Notes under the pieces: model-generated
Told to the model about the DNA's origin: nothing
Database searches by the model: none
What the model saw: only the letters and a program-made list of their open reading frames with translations
Part shown: positions 33,132-42,110 of the stretch, piece by piece
Layout of the letters: each line of letters opens with the position of its first letter
How positions within the stretch are numbered: the first letter of the stretch is position 1
Program-made: the position numbers and the translations under genes
Source of the DNA: Vaginella massiliensis
GTDB lineage: Bacteria > Bacteroidota > Bacteroidia > Flavobacteriales > Weeksellaceae
NCBI RefSeq assembly: GCF_900089075.1
Contig: NZ_LT593746.1
Span: 889,207 to 953,206 of the forward strand
Length of the DNA stretch: 64,000 nucleotides
Direction of reading: 5' to 3'

Positions 33132-34297
33132 TTTTCAGTGGTTTTATAGTTATACAATAGGTAAGATAGGTCGTCCAATAACTCAAACAGGCGGTTCTCA
33201 AAATCAAGGTTTCCAACCGATATTTTACTTCCGTCAAAGACTTTGTTAATGGTCGGTTCTTCCATTACTCCGTATTGGTTAAACTCGTTGTTGATACTGT
33301 CTTTTATATTTTCGTATAACCAACCTTTGGTGTCTGCGATAAAAGAAATATACTTTTCCATTCCGATAACCTCGTTTTCGCAATCATCGTTATAGGGGTC
33401 TTGTTCGGACATTGGGGCATTTCTGAAAATACTTGCTGTCGGGTATTCCGTATAAAGGGCAAAGGCATTACAAGCCACGTTCCAACATTCTTTGTCGAAT
33501 GTATCACGGCTTTTAAAACGGCTTAAACGCTGTTCAAATACCGTTAGATTGATACGGTTGTATAACTTCTGCTCAATCCTGTCGCCTACGATTTCCGCTT
33601 TTCTCAATGCACTTTTATAACTTTCGGTATCTTCTGTTTCATCGTCATATTCTACCCAATCTTTGTGCGTTTCATACAGCCAATACAAATAGCTGTCTTC
33701 CTGTCTGTAATATGGTATTCGGGCAATATGGTACAGATAACTGCAAAACGAAATGAGTAAATGTGCGGTGTGCTTCCGCTGTTTGTCGTGCAACATTTCA
33801 AAGAGTGGAACAATGGGAATGTAAAACAGCGTTGTACCTGTGTTGTATCTTTCCTCACTCGTTAAAAAGGTTTTCTTACTGTCCTGTATCAATTTAAAAC
33901 CATCCCAATTTCTATGGCTTCGTTTCATTTTAGTATCCATATCCCACATAGCCAATACCATATTGTAGGGATAGCCGTAATCCTGTCGGGTTGGTATTGG
34001 TTCAATGCTGTAATGCTCGGTAAGATTGGAAAGGGAATTATAAAAATCCCTTTCCGTTTTCTGACAAGCCTGTACAGATTGTGCGGTTTTCAGTTTAGGC
34101 AGAAACGTACATTTTAAAAATCCATTGGTAGCATTGCTATCGGTACGGATTTCCGTTTGTCTTTCTGTACTTGGTCTGCGTCTTTTGGTCTTTGCATCCA
34201 TTGTGCGAACTCGCCCAACTGTCGGTGCAACTTCTGTTGCCTTTGCTGTTCGGGTATTTGGATTGTTCCCGATATTTTGTTGCGTTGCATAGTTCAT
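33128..34297 (-). CDS. PRTRC system protein F
   Basis: A 389-residue protein. Its N-terminus (1-60) is polar and basic; the rest is helical, with a conserved start of the body FYNSLSNLTEHYSI and a C-terminal SYLLYNYKTTEK. It corresponds to PRTRC protein F by position and length. It lies between protein C and protein B with a 4-bp overlap to B. No known activity. Confidence 0.72.
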   Translation of the reverse strand: MNYATQQNIGNNPNTRTAKATEVAPTVGRVRTMDAKTKRRRPSTERQTEIRTDSNATNGFLKCTFLPKLKTAQSVQACQKTERDFYNSLSNLTEHYSIEPIPTRQDYGYPYNMVLAMWDMDTKMKRSHRNWDGFKLIQDSKKTFLTSEERYNTGTTLFYIPIVPLFEMLHDKQRKHTAHLLISFCSYLYHIARIPYYRQEDSYLYWLYETHKDWVEYDDETEDTESYKSALRKAEIVGDRIEQKLYNRINLTVFEQRLSRFKSRDTFDKECWNVACNAFALYTEYPTASIFRNAPMSEQDPYNDDCENEVIGMEKYISFIADTKGWLYENIKDSINNEFNQYGVMEEPTINKVFDGSKISVGNLDFENRLFELLDDLSYLLYNYKTTEK

Positions 34298-34314
34298 TGC
34301 TTTACGGTTTTAAA

Positions 34315-34533
34315 TTATCCTTTTGTTCCCATTACACTCTCGAATTTGTATTCGACTGCATCGTCCTTAATCTGCGGTGCAGATACTTTTGCCGCTGTCA
34401 GTATCGGGTACATATTGGCGTAAAAATTCATTACTGCTTCCACACTCCAACGTGGTTCGGGGTCGGTCAGCCTTATATCCTGTCCTTTATCTTTGAGTAT
34501 AAAAACTCGTTGTAATTGCGTTGCTAATAACAT
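34315..34533 (-). CDS. PRTRC system protein C
   Basis: A 72-residue protein, MLLATQLQRVFILKDKGQDI at the start and PRWSVEAVMNFYANMYPIL in the middle, typical of the small PRTRC protein C. In PRTRC cassettes C always lies close to E and ThiF; a ubiquitin-like or substrate role for ThiF has been proposed by analogy but is not shown. It is 17 bp from protein F. Confidence 0.82.
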   Translation of the reverse strand: MLLATQLQRVFILKDKGQDIRLTDPEPRWSVEAVMNFYANMYPILTAAKVSAPQIKDDAVEYKFESVMGTKG

Positions 34534-34551
34534 AATGTTTCGTTTTAATGG

Positions 34552-35168
34552 TTAATACTCTGCTTCTTCCTCGTCTTCGTCAGTTTCATCAATGGGATAA
34601 TCGGCAGTAACTTCCGCTACCTGTGGCGGTTTAGGTGTCGCTTCTTCCATTGCACCGAAAAGGCTCGGTGTGGCAAACTTGTCCGACAATGATGTCTTAC
34701 GTTTGCGTATCTCGTCCGCTTTTCGGGGAACTCGGTTATATCGGGAACTTTAATCCACGCTTCACGGAATTTGCCCTCTTTTTCGAGTTCGTCCACTTTT
34801 GCCATACCGTCTTTGTATTTCTTGTCTTTGGCTTCTTTTTCCTTTTTGGCTTTCTCGGCTTTCTGCTTCTCCATTTCGGATTGCATTTTGACAACTTCCA
34901 TTTGCTTCATAAAGGCTTCCATATCCACCATTAATCCCGAAACGGTTTGTATAGGTGCGGTTATCTGCTGAAAAAATCCCTCGTCAAACTCTTGGGGCGT
35001 GGCGTTAAATGTCAATGGGGGAATGCCATTTTTGGCACTATCTCCGCATTGCTCGTTATTGAGCAATACCGATACAATAAGGTTATTTTCTGCTCCTTTG
35101 GAAATGTTCAGTTGCAATACTCCTGTAAAGTCCAACTTCTGTATTTGATTGAAAAAACTTGTGTTCAT
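34552..35168 (-). pseudogene. PRTRC system protein E, frameshifted
   Basis: The frame from the ATG at 35168 encodes a normal protein E start (MNTSFFNQIQKLDFTGVLQL) and a Lys/Glu-rich coiled region, then shifts at the run of four T at 34720-34723. The frame that ends at 34617 gives an unlikely Arg/His-rich tail. If one base is added to the run, reading continues as KADEIRKRKTSLSDKF and on to an acidic end EDEEEAEY and a TAA at 34552, giving about 205 residues as expected for the family. So either this copy is inactivated, or a base is missing in the assembly. Confidence 0.8.
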
Positions 35169-35194
35169 CGTTCTAAAATTTTAATTGTTGTTAC

Positions 35195-35374
35195 TTATTT
35201 TTTGATTGCTGTTAGTTTCTCGTATATATCCGTCCAATAGGCTTTTTGCCGTTTGTCGAACTCGGAAAAACTTTTGTCTTCGTGGCTATATCCTGTATTC
35301 CGCTTAGCTATTTTGATAGCCTCTTTAAGGTCGGTGATTTCAATTTCACAACCGTTTAAGTCTGTTATATACAT
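35195..35374 (-). CDS. small protein of unknown function
   Basis: A 59-residue soluble protein from the ATG at 35374 (MYITDLNGCEIEITDLKEAI). It is acidic-to-neutral, with probable two helices and no known motif. It is in line with PRTRC E and the gene upstream (20 bp), so probably co-transcribed. Confidence 0.55.
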   Translation of the reverse strand: MYITDLNGCEIEITDLKEAIKIAKRNTGYSHEDKSFSEFDKRQKAYWTDIYEKLTAIKK

Positions 35375-35394
35375 TTCTGTTAAGATTTTGATTT

Positions 35395-35586
35395 TTAAGC
35401 CGTGTAAACTCCATTTACATAGTAGCCGAATGACTTTTCCCAAAGGCGTATTAAGCCGTCCGTATCTACATAGAAATACTCTGTCCGATTGCAGTAAATA
35501 ATGAATATGCTCTCGTCCTTGTGCTTCTTTTCAAGGCTCTTGGCTCTCGCCAGACTTTTTGCTTCCTCGATTGTTGTCGCTTTCAT
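35395..35586 (-). CDS. small protein of unknown function
   Basis: A 63-residue soluble protein: basic N-terminal helix (EEAKSLARAKSLEKKHKDE) and a short beta-rich end with several aromatic residues (YFYVDTDGLIRLWEKSFGYY). It is in a chain of short genes between DUF932 and PRTRC genes. Confidence 0.55.
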   Translation of the reverse strand: MKATTIEEAKSLARAKSLEKKHKDESIFIIYCNRTEYFYVDTDGLIRLWEKSFGYYVNGVYTA

Positions 35587-35638
35587 ATCTCTTGTTTTTA
35601 GTAGGCTACCACCGATTAAGGCGGTAGCCTGTGGTTAT

Positions 35639-36712
35639 TTAATTAAGGTTTAGGATTTCCGCACCGTCCAAAGCAAAGGCGGTACACAATTCAAATGCTT
35701 TTTGCGATTTGAGTTGGGCAGTTCCACCCAATACAATACTCTGTAACTTGGCTTCATCGTCTTTGTAGTTCCTTACATTCTGATAGTAGCCTGTAACCGC
35801 ATTGTAAGCACCGAACAAAGTGCCTTTTGTCGTGTCCATTTTCTGCGTGTCGCTTATCATCGCATAGGTAAAAGCGTTATCAACCACGTTTTTAAACACG
35901 GTGGAAATTTCATCTTCCGCACCTTTTTTGATAAGGTCAAGCGTTTCCTTGTTCGGGCAAAGTGCCAATTGGATTAACTTTCTAACCTCACGGTCTGTTA
36001 CCTTGACTTTCGTCCACTCGTTGAAAATGCCCTCTAATTGGTTGCTCAAAGTGTTGGCAAGCCCCATAATCTTGTGGGCGTTCTCGATACGCTGTTTTGC
36101 TCCCGAAGTGTGTTTGATACGAACTACATTGGTCATATTCCGCAATGAAGCGTTTAAGGTGTTTTGGCAAACGATACGGATAGGTGTAAACGCTGCGGTA
36201 ATACTTCCGCTACCATCGTGCGAAGTGGTAAGGAAAATGTATTTTTCCGTTACATCATCGCCATTGCCTACACGGATATAGTCGGGCAATTTTGCTGTGA
36301 TAAAAATGCGTTCTCCGTTGCCCAATGCCCCTGCGGTTTCGTATAGAATACCCTCGCCACCGCCTACGATAGCATCAAAGAAATTAAAGGCTTCACGGTT
36401 TTGTACGATATGGTAATCTTTACCGACTACGCCCAATATTGCATTGTTATCGGTGCGTATGTTGGCGAAATAGTTAGGTACTTCCAATTCGTTACTGCCT
36501 ATCTCTATGCCGTTGGCTGTTTCGATAATGCCCGAACCTTTGGTAAACAATGGGGATTTCACGACCTCGTAATCTAACCCTGCGTGTTTTATAGCTTCCT
36601 CGCTTGTCGGGTATTGCTCTACGATTTGCCCCAAACCGTGCCACGCTTTTTGCTGTACTGAAAAGAAACTGTGCTTTCCTGTTTTCTCGTTGAAATTGAT
36701 ATTATGTGCCAT
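35639..36712 (-). CDS. DUF932 domain protein
   Basis: A 357-residue protein of the phage/plasmid-like DUF932 family. It starts MAHNINFNEKTGKHSFFSVQ, then the conserved AWHGLGQ segment near residue 23-29, and has repeated N-rich beta-strands with SHDGSGS further on. Such proteins are common on conjugative elements and phages; a role in protecting or processing DNA is suspected but not known. It lies between ssb and small genes. Confidence 0.8.
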   Translation of the reverse strand: MAHNINFNEKTGKHSFFSVQQKAWHGLGQIVEQYPTSEEAIKHAGLDYEVVKSPLFTKGSGIIETANGIEIGSNELEVPNYFANIRTDNNAILGVVGKDYHIVQNREAFNFFDAIVGGGEGILYETAGALGNGERIFITAKLPDYIRVGNGDDVTEKYIFLTTSHDGSGSITAAFTPIRIVCQNTLNASLRNMTNVVRIKHTSGAKQRIENAHKIMGLANTLSNQLEGIFNEWTKVKVTDREVRKLIQLALCPNKETLDLIKKGAEDEISTVFKNVVDNAFTYAMISDTQKMDTTKGTLFGAYNAVTGYYQNVRNYKDDEAKLQSIVLGGTAQLKSQKAFELCTAFALDGAEILNLN

Positions 36713-36755
36713 TTTGATAAAATTTTGATGTTAAAAAATTGATTGAATTGTTGTT

Positions 36756-37148
36756 TTAGAATGGTAGGTCGTCCTCTGTTCCCTCTGCTGTAAATCCTTT
36801 GCTTTCAGATTGTGCAGTAGCCTGTACGGTTTCGGCTCTGTTGCCACCTCCGTGCAGTTTGATATTCGAGGTATGAAAATTTAAACCTGCCCTTGCTTCT
36901 CCGTCCTTGTTTACCCACGCTCTCGGACTTACACGCCCTGTGAGTTCTACCAAAGTGCCTTTTGTCAGTAGCCTTGCCACGTTTGCACTTATCCAATAGG
37001 CACAATCGAAGTAGGTGGTTTGCTCTACTCGTTCGCCCTGCTTGTTCCGATAGCTGTCGTTTACCGCTACTGAAAAGTTTACTACCTGTTTTTCGTTCGA
37101 CAATGTGCGTACTTCCGCATTTCTTGTCAGTCTTCCTGTGATGTTCAT
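36756..37148 (-). CDS. ssb: single-stranded DNA-binding protein
   Basis: A 130-residue SSB: OB-fold starting MNITGRLTRNAEVRTL, with the middle strands FDCAYWISANVARLL and GTLVELTGRVSP, and the acidic C-terminal tip EDDLPF, which recruits partner proteins. ICE copies protect the transferred strand in the recipient. It is the first gene of the leftward block to the left of the integrase. Confidence 0.9.
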   Translation of the reverse strand: MNITGRLTRNAEVRTLSNEKQVVNFSVAVNDSYRNKQGERVEQTTYFDCAYWISANVARLLTKGTLVELTGRVSPRAWVNKDGEARAGLNFHTSNIKLHGGGNRAETVQATAQSESKGFTAEGTEDDLPF

Positions 37149-37550
37149 CTTCTTTGATTTTTAGTTATTGATTTCGATTTGATTTTTTTTGATTTATTTG
37201 GCAATGAGAGGAGGTGCTGTTTCGTTTCATTACCATTTTCAATGCTTTTAATCTTCGTATCTGACATTTTTTTTATTCGTCTAAAGAGCCGGAGTATGCT
37301 ATGTTTCGTTTCACGAGCATAAAAGGTTCGTGTTTAGCCGACACAAGGTTTTGGAAAACAAATACTACCCAACGGGTGGAGATTTTTTTCCAAACTTGCG
37401 TGACCTTTTGGCGGCGTTAAGAACACGGAAATACCTTTGCTCTTGAAATGGGACTAAAAAGCATACGGCACTTTGGATAAAAACTATTGTGGAAGCCTAA
37501 GAAGATGGCATTTGAAAATGGTTCGTAGTGATTTGAAATAACACTTCCAA

Positions 37551-37739
37551 TTAGCTGAATTGATAAATGTTTTTTTTAGTTTGTGTGGCTCTCAAAGCCA
37601 CATTGCCAGGAATTTTAAAAATGCTGTAAATGGTAGTAGCGTAGGTAGGGCATTTTTCAAATGGCTGTTTCAGAAGTAGCCGAAAAAGCTCTTTTACAGT
37701 GAGGGAATAGGAAAGCGGTAAATGTTCTTTGGCTATCAA
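37551..37739 (-). CDS. possible 62-residue hypothetical protein
   Basis: A leftward frame starting MIAKEHLPLSYSLTVKELF with no signal or motif. It is not in an operon and has no neighbour in line, so it may be chance. Confidence 0.2.
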   Translation of the reverse strand: MIAKEHLPLSYSLTVKELFRLLLKQPFEKCPTYATTIYSIFKIPGNVALRATQTKKNIYQFS

Positions 37740-37748
37740 AAAGTTTGG

Positions 37749-37778
37749 GCAAAAAAAACAGAGCCGTCAAGCTCTGTT
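37749..37778 (-). terminator. integrase gene terminator
   Basis: AACAGAGC and GCTCTGTT form an 8-bp stem with a 6-nt loop; on the minus strand it is followed by eight T. It lies 23 bp after the integrase stop. Confidence 0.8.
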
Positions 37779-37800
37779 CTATAAGTTCTGTTGGATTTAA

Positions 37801-39054
37801 TTAAATAGCTACCGTTAAAAATGCTTCTTCCATTGCCTTGAATTTCGGTGTTACCAAATCCATATCCTTGCTGATTTTCTGGCTGGTAATTTTTGCATAA
37901 ATCTGTGTAGTGGAAATGTTTTTATGCCCCATCATTTTACTTAAACTTTCAAGCGGTACACCCTCGGTCAAAAACATTGTTCCGAAAGTATGCCTTGCCG
38001 TGTGGAAAGTTACTTTTTGTTCCGTAATAATTTTTGCTTTCTCAATCAATTTACCTACGTGAGTATTGCAGGTCGCATTGGTCGGAACAGGAAAGATAAA
38101 TTCATTTCGGGTAGTACCCTGATATTTCTCAATGATGCGTTTCGGGATTTCCATTAACCGAACATTGGAAGCAACATCTGATTTCTTTCTCCTGCTGATA
38201 ATCCACTGATGACCGTCAAAGAAAGATTGAATATTGTTCCTTGTCAGTTTTTTAATATCCGCATAAGCAAGCCCGGTGAAACAACTGAAAATAAACAGGT
38301 CTTTTACAAGTTCGTACCGTGGGTGTGACGGCATACACATCATCAATTTTTCTACGTCTTCTTTTAGAATATAACCCCTGTCGGTTTCTTCCATACTAAT
38401 TTCGTAATCCTGAAACGGATTATCACGTATCAAGCCTTTCTTAATAGCTAACTCCACCAGACTTAATACAGGCATTGTGTAAACCCAAACCGTATTATGT
38501 GCACACTGTAAATCGTACCGGAGGTAAAAATCAAACTCACGGATAAAATCGGCAGTCAATTCTCGAAAAGCCATATCATCACGATGATAGCGTTCTTTTA
38601 TAAACGTGCTAAGATGGTTGTAAACTGTGATGTACTTATTATAGGTGCTTCCAGACCGTTCTTCTTTTTCGACCAATTTTTTAAAATCTTCATTTTGGTC
38701 GTTGAAGACTTTCAATATGGCATCATCCATTACACCCACACCCAAAAACGAAAGTTTTACTTTCTGTGCGGTTGCAAAACCCTCGTGCTTCAGCATATCT
38801 TCGTATATCTTGTCGATACGCCCACGTATGTTGTCCAGCTTTTTGTTAATGCTCAAAGCTGTGGCACTCTTGCCCTCAACTCGTCCATATTTTAAATCCC
38901 AATTGTTAGGGTCAATTTCTAACTTTGTTCCCAAAGTTTTAGCTGTTCCATCAATGGTAATACGTGCCATAATCGGGGCGTTACCATTCTTTTTCAGTTC
39001 TTTCTTTTTCAAATAGAAAAGCAGTTTGAACGTCGATTTTTTTGTCTGCTCCAT
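37801..39054 (-). CDS. int: tyrosine recombinase integrase of the ICE
   Basis: A 417-residue integrase: N-terminal arm-binding domain (1-105), SAM-like core-binding domain (110-225) and catalytic domain. Visible catalytic residues are Lys290 region (SRRKKSD), His351-x2-Arg354 (HTARHTFGT), His377 and the nucleophile Tyr386 (QIYAKI). The first Arg of the box I pattern is replaced in CFTGLAYADI (Ala263), as in IntDOT-family enzymes. It is the last ICE gene before the right junction. Confidence 0.92.
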   Translation of the reverse strand: MEQTKKSTFKLLFYLKKKELKKNGNAPIMARITIDGTAKTLGTKLEIDPNNWDLKYGRVEGKSATALSINKKLDNIRGRIDKIYEDMLKHEGFATAQKVKLSFLGVGVMDDAILKVFNDQNEDFKKLVEKEERSGSTYNKYITVYNHLSTFIKERYHRDDMAFRELTADFIREFDFYLRYDLQCAHNTVWVYTMPVLSLVELAIKKGLIRDNPFQDYEISMEETDRGYILKEDVEKLMMCMPSHPRYELVKDLFIFSCFTGLAYADIKKLTRNNIQSFFDGHQWIISRRKKSDVASNVRLMEIPKRIIEKYQGTTRNEFIFPVPTNATCNTHVGKLIEKAKIITEQKVTFHTARHTFGTMFLTEGVPLESLSKMMGHKNISTTQIYAKITSQKISKDMDLVTPKFKAMEEAFLTVAI

Positions 39055-39492
39055 AACTCAAATGTTTAATGTTTAAAATTAAATTACATTGAGTTACAAG
39101 GGAATATAAAAAAGGGTGCAAAATACTGAAATATAATCAGTTAAGATATGCTGTTACCTTTGTCAATCGGTAACGAATTAGTAACCTAACCTTGTCGTTT
39201 TAAGCCCAAAACCTATCAGACACCGAGTTCCAAACCAAGACTACTATTTTATAAAGCATTGTATAGCAACGGTTCTAACCGTTTTGCTTACTTTTGCTTT
39301 TTACTAATCTTTTTATTAAAAAATATACAGCATCGTTGTGAAAATATTCTAAAAGGCTAATTTTCAATCGATGAGGGTTTTAAAGTGATAAGGCGCATCG
39401 TTTTTTTGGTTTAGTATCGCGTCAGTTTATCATCGCTTTACAACATTCAGCATCAAACTACTTAAAAATTTTCGGATGAAAAGCTAAGGTAG
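39055..39492. other. right ICE end and host junction (attachment site not fixed)
   Basis: No gene or tRNA is seen. Inside it are GTTACC (39153-39158) and GGTAAC (39169-39174), an inverted repeat around TTTGTCAATC, then GTAACC again at 39181. Pairs of this kind may be arm- or core-type sites for the integrase. The junction must lie between the integrase start and the terminator of the S9 peptidase gene. The left end needed to define a direct repeat is outside the window. Confidence 0.4.
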
Positions 39493-39525
39493 AAAAAATC
39501 CGACTCAGCCGAATCGGATTTTTTT
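39493..39525. terminator. terminator of the DPP-IV-like gene
   Basis: AAAAAATCCGA and TCGGATTTTTT form a stem with A and T runs. It works in both directions. Confidence 0.82.
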
Positions 39526-39527
39526 GA

Positions 39528-41657
39528 TTATGGATTTTCGGGTTTCAAATACAAATCGAAATAATCGGTGATTTTTTGCATCAAATGTACTCGTTCTACA
39601 CCGCGAACATTATGCTCGTGATTTGGATAAACATAATAAACAATTTGCTTTTCATTTTTTACCGATTCTCGTAACAAATCCATCGAATGTTGCCAAACCA
39701 CAACTGGATCCAAAGCACCGTGAATGATTAATAATTTCCCCTGCAAGTTGTTGGTTTTCGTAAGCAAACTGTTGTCCTCATAACCCTTGAGGTTTTCTTG
39801 TGGCGAACCCATATAACGTTCGGTGTACATGATTTCGTATTGTCGCCAATCGATGACTGGACCGCCCGCAACCCCAACTTTGAAAACATCGGGTTTGCGC
39901 AACATGAAAGAAGTGGTCATAAATCCTCCATAGCTCCAACCATGGATTCCCATGCGCTCTGCATCGACATAAGGTAAAGATTTCAGATACTCAACTCCTT
40001 TCATTTGATCGTTCATTTCTACCGTTGCCAATCGACCGTGAATGGCTTGTTCGAATTTCAGTCCTCGGTTTGCAGAACCTCTGCCGTCCATACTGAAAAC
40101 GATGTATCCTTTAGCCGTCAGTACATCGTACCATAGATTTCCACTCGCCGGAAAACGATTGGTAATGAGTTGAGCGTGAGGACCATTGTATAAATACACA
40201 ATCACGGGATATTTTTTTGACGAATCAAAATTTTTTGGATACATGATTTTACCGTACAAATCGGTTCCGTCATCAGCTTTTAGGGTTATATTTTCCACCT
40301 TTGCCAATGCGTAGTCTGCCAACGGATTTTGAGCCGTAAGCAGGCTGGTTGATTTGTTTTTGGCAACGTCTAGCAAGTCGATTTTGCGCGGAGTGGTTTC
40401 ATTCGACCAATTGTCCAAAATATAGTTTCCGCTCGTAGAGGCTTGCACCGAATGCATTCCAGAATCAGTGGTTAATTTTCGCATTTTTCCATTTTCCCAA
40501 TTCACGGCATACGCATGAATTTCTTTTGGCGATTCTTTGGTTGCGGTAATGAGCAATTCTTTTTGTTTATCGTTTTTACCAACGATATCCGTTACAATCC
40601 AATTGCCTTTGGTGATTTGGTTCAACAATTTTCCGTTTTGGTTGTAGCGGTAAAGATGCATAAATCCATCGCGTTGCGACCACCAAACAAATTCGTTTTT
40701 GTTGCCCGGCAAGAAATACAATTCGTGTTGTGGTTCTACATATTTCTCGTCTTTTTCATCGAACAAAGTTTTCACCAATCGACCCGTTGACGCATCGTAC
40801 AGATTGAGTTGTAGGTGTCGTTGATTGCGACTCAAAATTCCGATATAGATATAACGCTCATCTGGCGACCAAGTTACCGAGGTCAAGTACTGATCTTTTT
40901 CGGGTTCTGTTGCCAAGAAATGCGTTTGTTTGGTTTTGGGATTGTACACGCCCAATGTTACCGTGTGGTTTTTGGTTCCTGCAAACGGATATTTGATATT
41001 TTTATTCACGGCTGGTTGCACCGACCAATCGATGATTGGATAATCGGTTACCACGGTTTGATCCATTCTATAAAAAGCCACGAAATTGCCTTTGGGCGAA
41101 ATGAAAATTCCTTTATGAATTCCAAACTCTTGCTGATGCACCGATTTACCGTTTACTATTTCATAGCTGCCATCGTTGGTGATGCGATGCTGTGTACCTT
41201 GCGAATCGATGAAATACAAATCGTTGTCGATGGTGAAAGCTACCTGATTGTTTTTTGCGTCCCACTCGTGGTTTTCGGCGTTTTTCGGTACAGCAACCCA
41301 AGGCTGAAACTGTCCGTTGAGCGAAATAGTATTGAATTTTCCGTTTTGCACGAAAAACGCTTTTTGGTGATCGATCCAAGTGAGATTAGGAATTCTATCG
41401 TCTCCAAATTGAGTCGAACGGTAAAGCGTGTCAACCTTCAGATTAGGTGCAGATTTCTTGATTAGAGCTTCTCCGTAGTTGGTTTTTACTTTTTGCGTAA
41501 ATGCTTCTTCGTTTGGTATCCACTGCAACTGACTCAAGTTTTCGACTCTCAGGTTGGTGCTCAAACCCAAAACAGCGTCTTTCATGCTGAGTTGTTTTTG
41601 TTGGGCTTGTGTCAAGCTACTCATCAAAATAGCGGATAATAGTATGGTATTTCTCAT
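39528..41657 (-). CDS. S9 family peptidase, dipeptidyl peptidase IV-like
   Basis: A 709-residue secreted serine peptidase. Signal peptide ends SSLTQAQ (about residue 20); a beta-propeller (30-450) is followed by an alpha/beta-hydrolase domain with nucleophile motif GWSYGG, Asp in HGALDPVV and His in PNHEHN. It would remove dipeptides from peptide N-termini in the periplasm. It overlaps the arsC-like gene (TAATG), so the two are translated together. Confidence 0.88.
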   Translation of the reverse strand: MRNTILLSAILMSSLTQAQQKQLSMKDAVLGLSTNLRVENLSQLQWIPNEEAFTQKVKTNYGEALIKKSAPNLKVDTLYRSTQFGDDRIPNLTWIDHQKAFFVQNGKFNTISLNGQFQPWVAVPKNAENHEWDAKNNQVAFTIDNDLYFIDSQGTQHRITNDGSYEIVNGKSVHQQEFGIHKGIFISPKGNFVAFYRMDQTVVTDYPIIDWSVQPAVNKNIKYPFAGTKNHTVTLGVYNPKTKQTHFLATEPEKDQYLTSVTWSPDERYIYIGILSRNQRHLQLNLYDASTGRLVKTLFDEKDEKYVEPQHELYFLPGNKNEFVWWSQRDGFMHLYRYNQNGKLLNQITKGNWIVTDIVGKNDKQKELLITATKESPKEIHAYAVNWENGKMRKLTTDSGMHSVQASTSGNYILDNWSNETTPRKIDLLDVAKNKSTSLLTAQNPLADYALAKVENITLKADDGTDLYGKIMYPKNFDSSKKYPVIVYLYNGPHAQLITNRFPASGNLWYDVLTAKGYIVFSMDGRGSANRGLKFEQAIHGRLATVEMNDQMKGVEYLKSLPYVDAERMGIHGWSYGGFMTTSFMLRKPDVFKVGVAGGPVIDWRQYEIMYTERYMGSPQENLKGYEDNSLLTKTNNLQGKLLIIHGALDPVVVWQHSMDLLRESVKNEKQIVYYVYPNHEHNVRGVERVHLMQKITDYFDLYLKPENP

Positions 41658-42010
41658 TATTTGTTGTTTAAATGATTTGCTAATGCTACTAAATTTTTCT
41701 TTTCACTTCCGATAAAAATCATTTTTCCATCGAGGATTACAGGTCGTTTTAGAAAGGTATAATCGTCCAAAATATAGTGTTTGATTTGTTCTTCGGATAG
41801 GGTTTGATTTTTCAAACCTAATTGTTTATACTTCTTCGCTCGTCTCGAAAAAAGCGCTTCGTACGAGCCCGCAAGTTTTTTCATTTCCTCGAGCTGATTT
41901 GCTGTAATCGGCTCCGATTTGATGTCTTGCAACTCAAAATCAGAAAAATCATGAACGCTCAAAATGCGTTTGCAAGTGTCGCAGGTTTTCAGATAAAATA
42001 TTTTTTTCAT
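41657..42010 (-). CDS. ArsC/Spx family thioredoxin-fold protein
   Basis: A 117-residue ArsC-like protein with CDTCKR (residues 10-15), the catalytic CxxC-type motif, and FLKRPVI with the conserved Arg/Pro pair. True arsenate reductases share this fold, but many members act otherwise. It is upstream of the S9 gene; the pairing gives no arsenic context, so the substrate is unknown. Confidence 0.75.
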   Translation of the reverse strand: MKKIFYLKTCDTCKRILSVHDFSDFELQDIKSEPITANQLEEMKKLAGSYEALFSRRAKKYKQLGLKNQTLSEEQIKHYILDDYTFLKRPVILDGKMIFIGSEKKNLVALANHLNNK

Positions 42011-42098
42011 GTATGCTTTTCTAAATAGGGTAAAGATAATGAGGTTTCGGCTAATTTTTAGTTAGACCGCTAAATTCCGAAAATAAATTCAAAAAAAT

Positions 42099-42106
42099 TA
42101 TCTTTG
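42099..42106 (+). promoter_or_regulatory. -7 promoter element of the rluF-like gene
   Basis: TATCTTTG fits TAnnTTTG. The ATG at 42111 lies only 5 bp away, so the mRNA would be almost leaderless. Confidence 0.5.
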
Positions 42107-42110
42107 TTAA

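Larger units (their letters stand above)
37149..37800. other. non-coding region between ssb and integrase
   Basis: No strong gene is seen. It contains the integrase terminator (37749-37778), a possible 62-codon frame (37551-37739) and several short A/T-rich stretches. Probably holds the ssb promoter. Confidence 0.5.

Noticed and set aside
34617-34720. Alternative Arg/His-rich end of PRTRC protein E as a real C-terminus
   Set aside because: The other frame gives the acidic end typical of the family; the visible tail is an out-of-frame product.
39055-39492. tRNA gene as ICE attachment site
   Set aside because: No cloverleaf, T-loop or CCA-like end was found on either strand.
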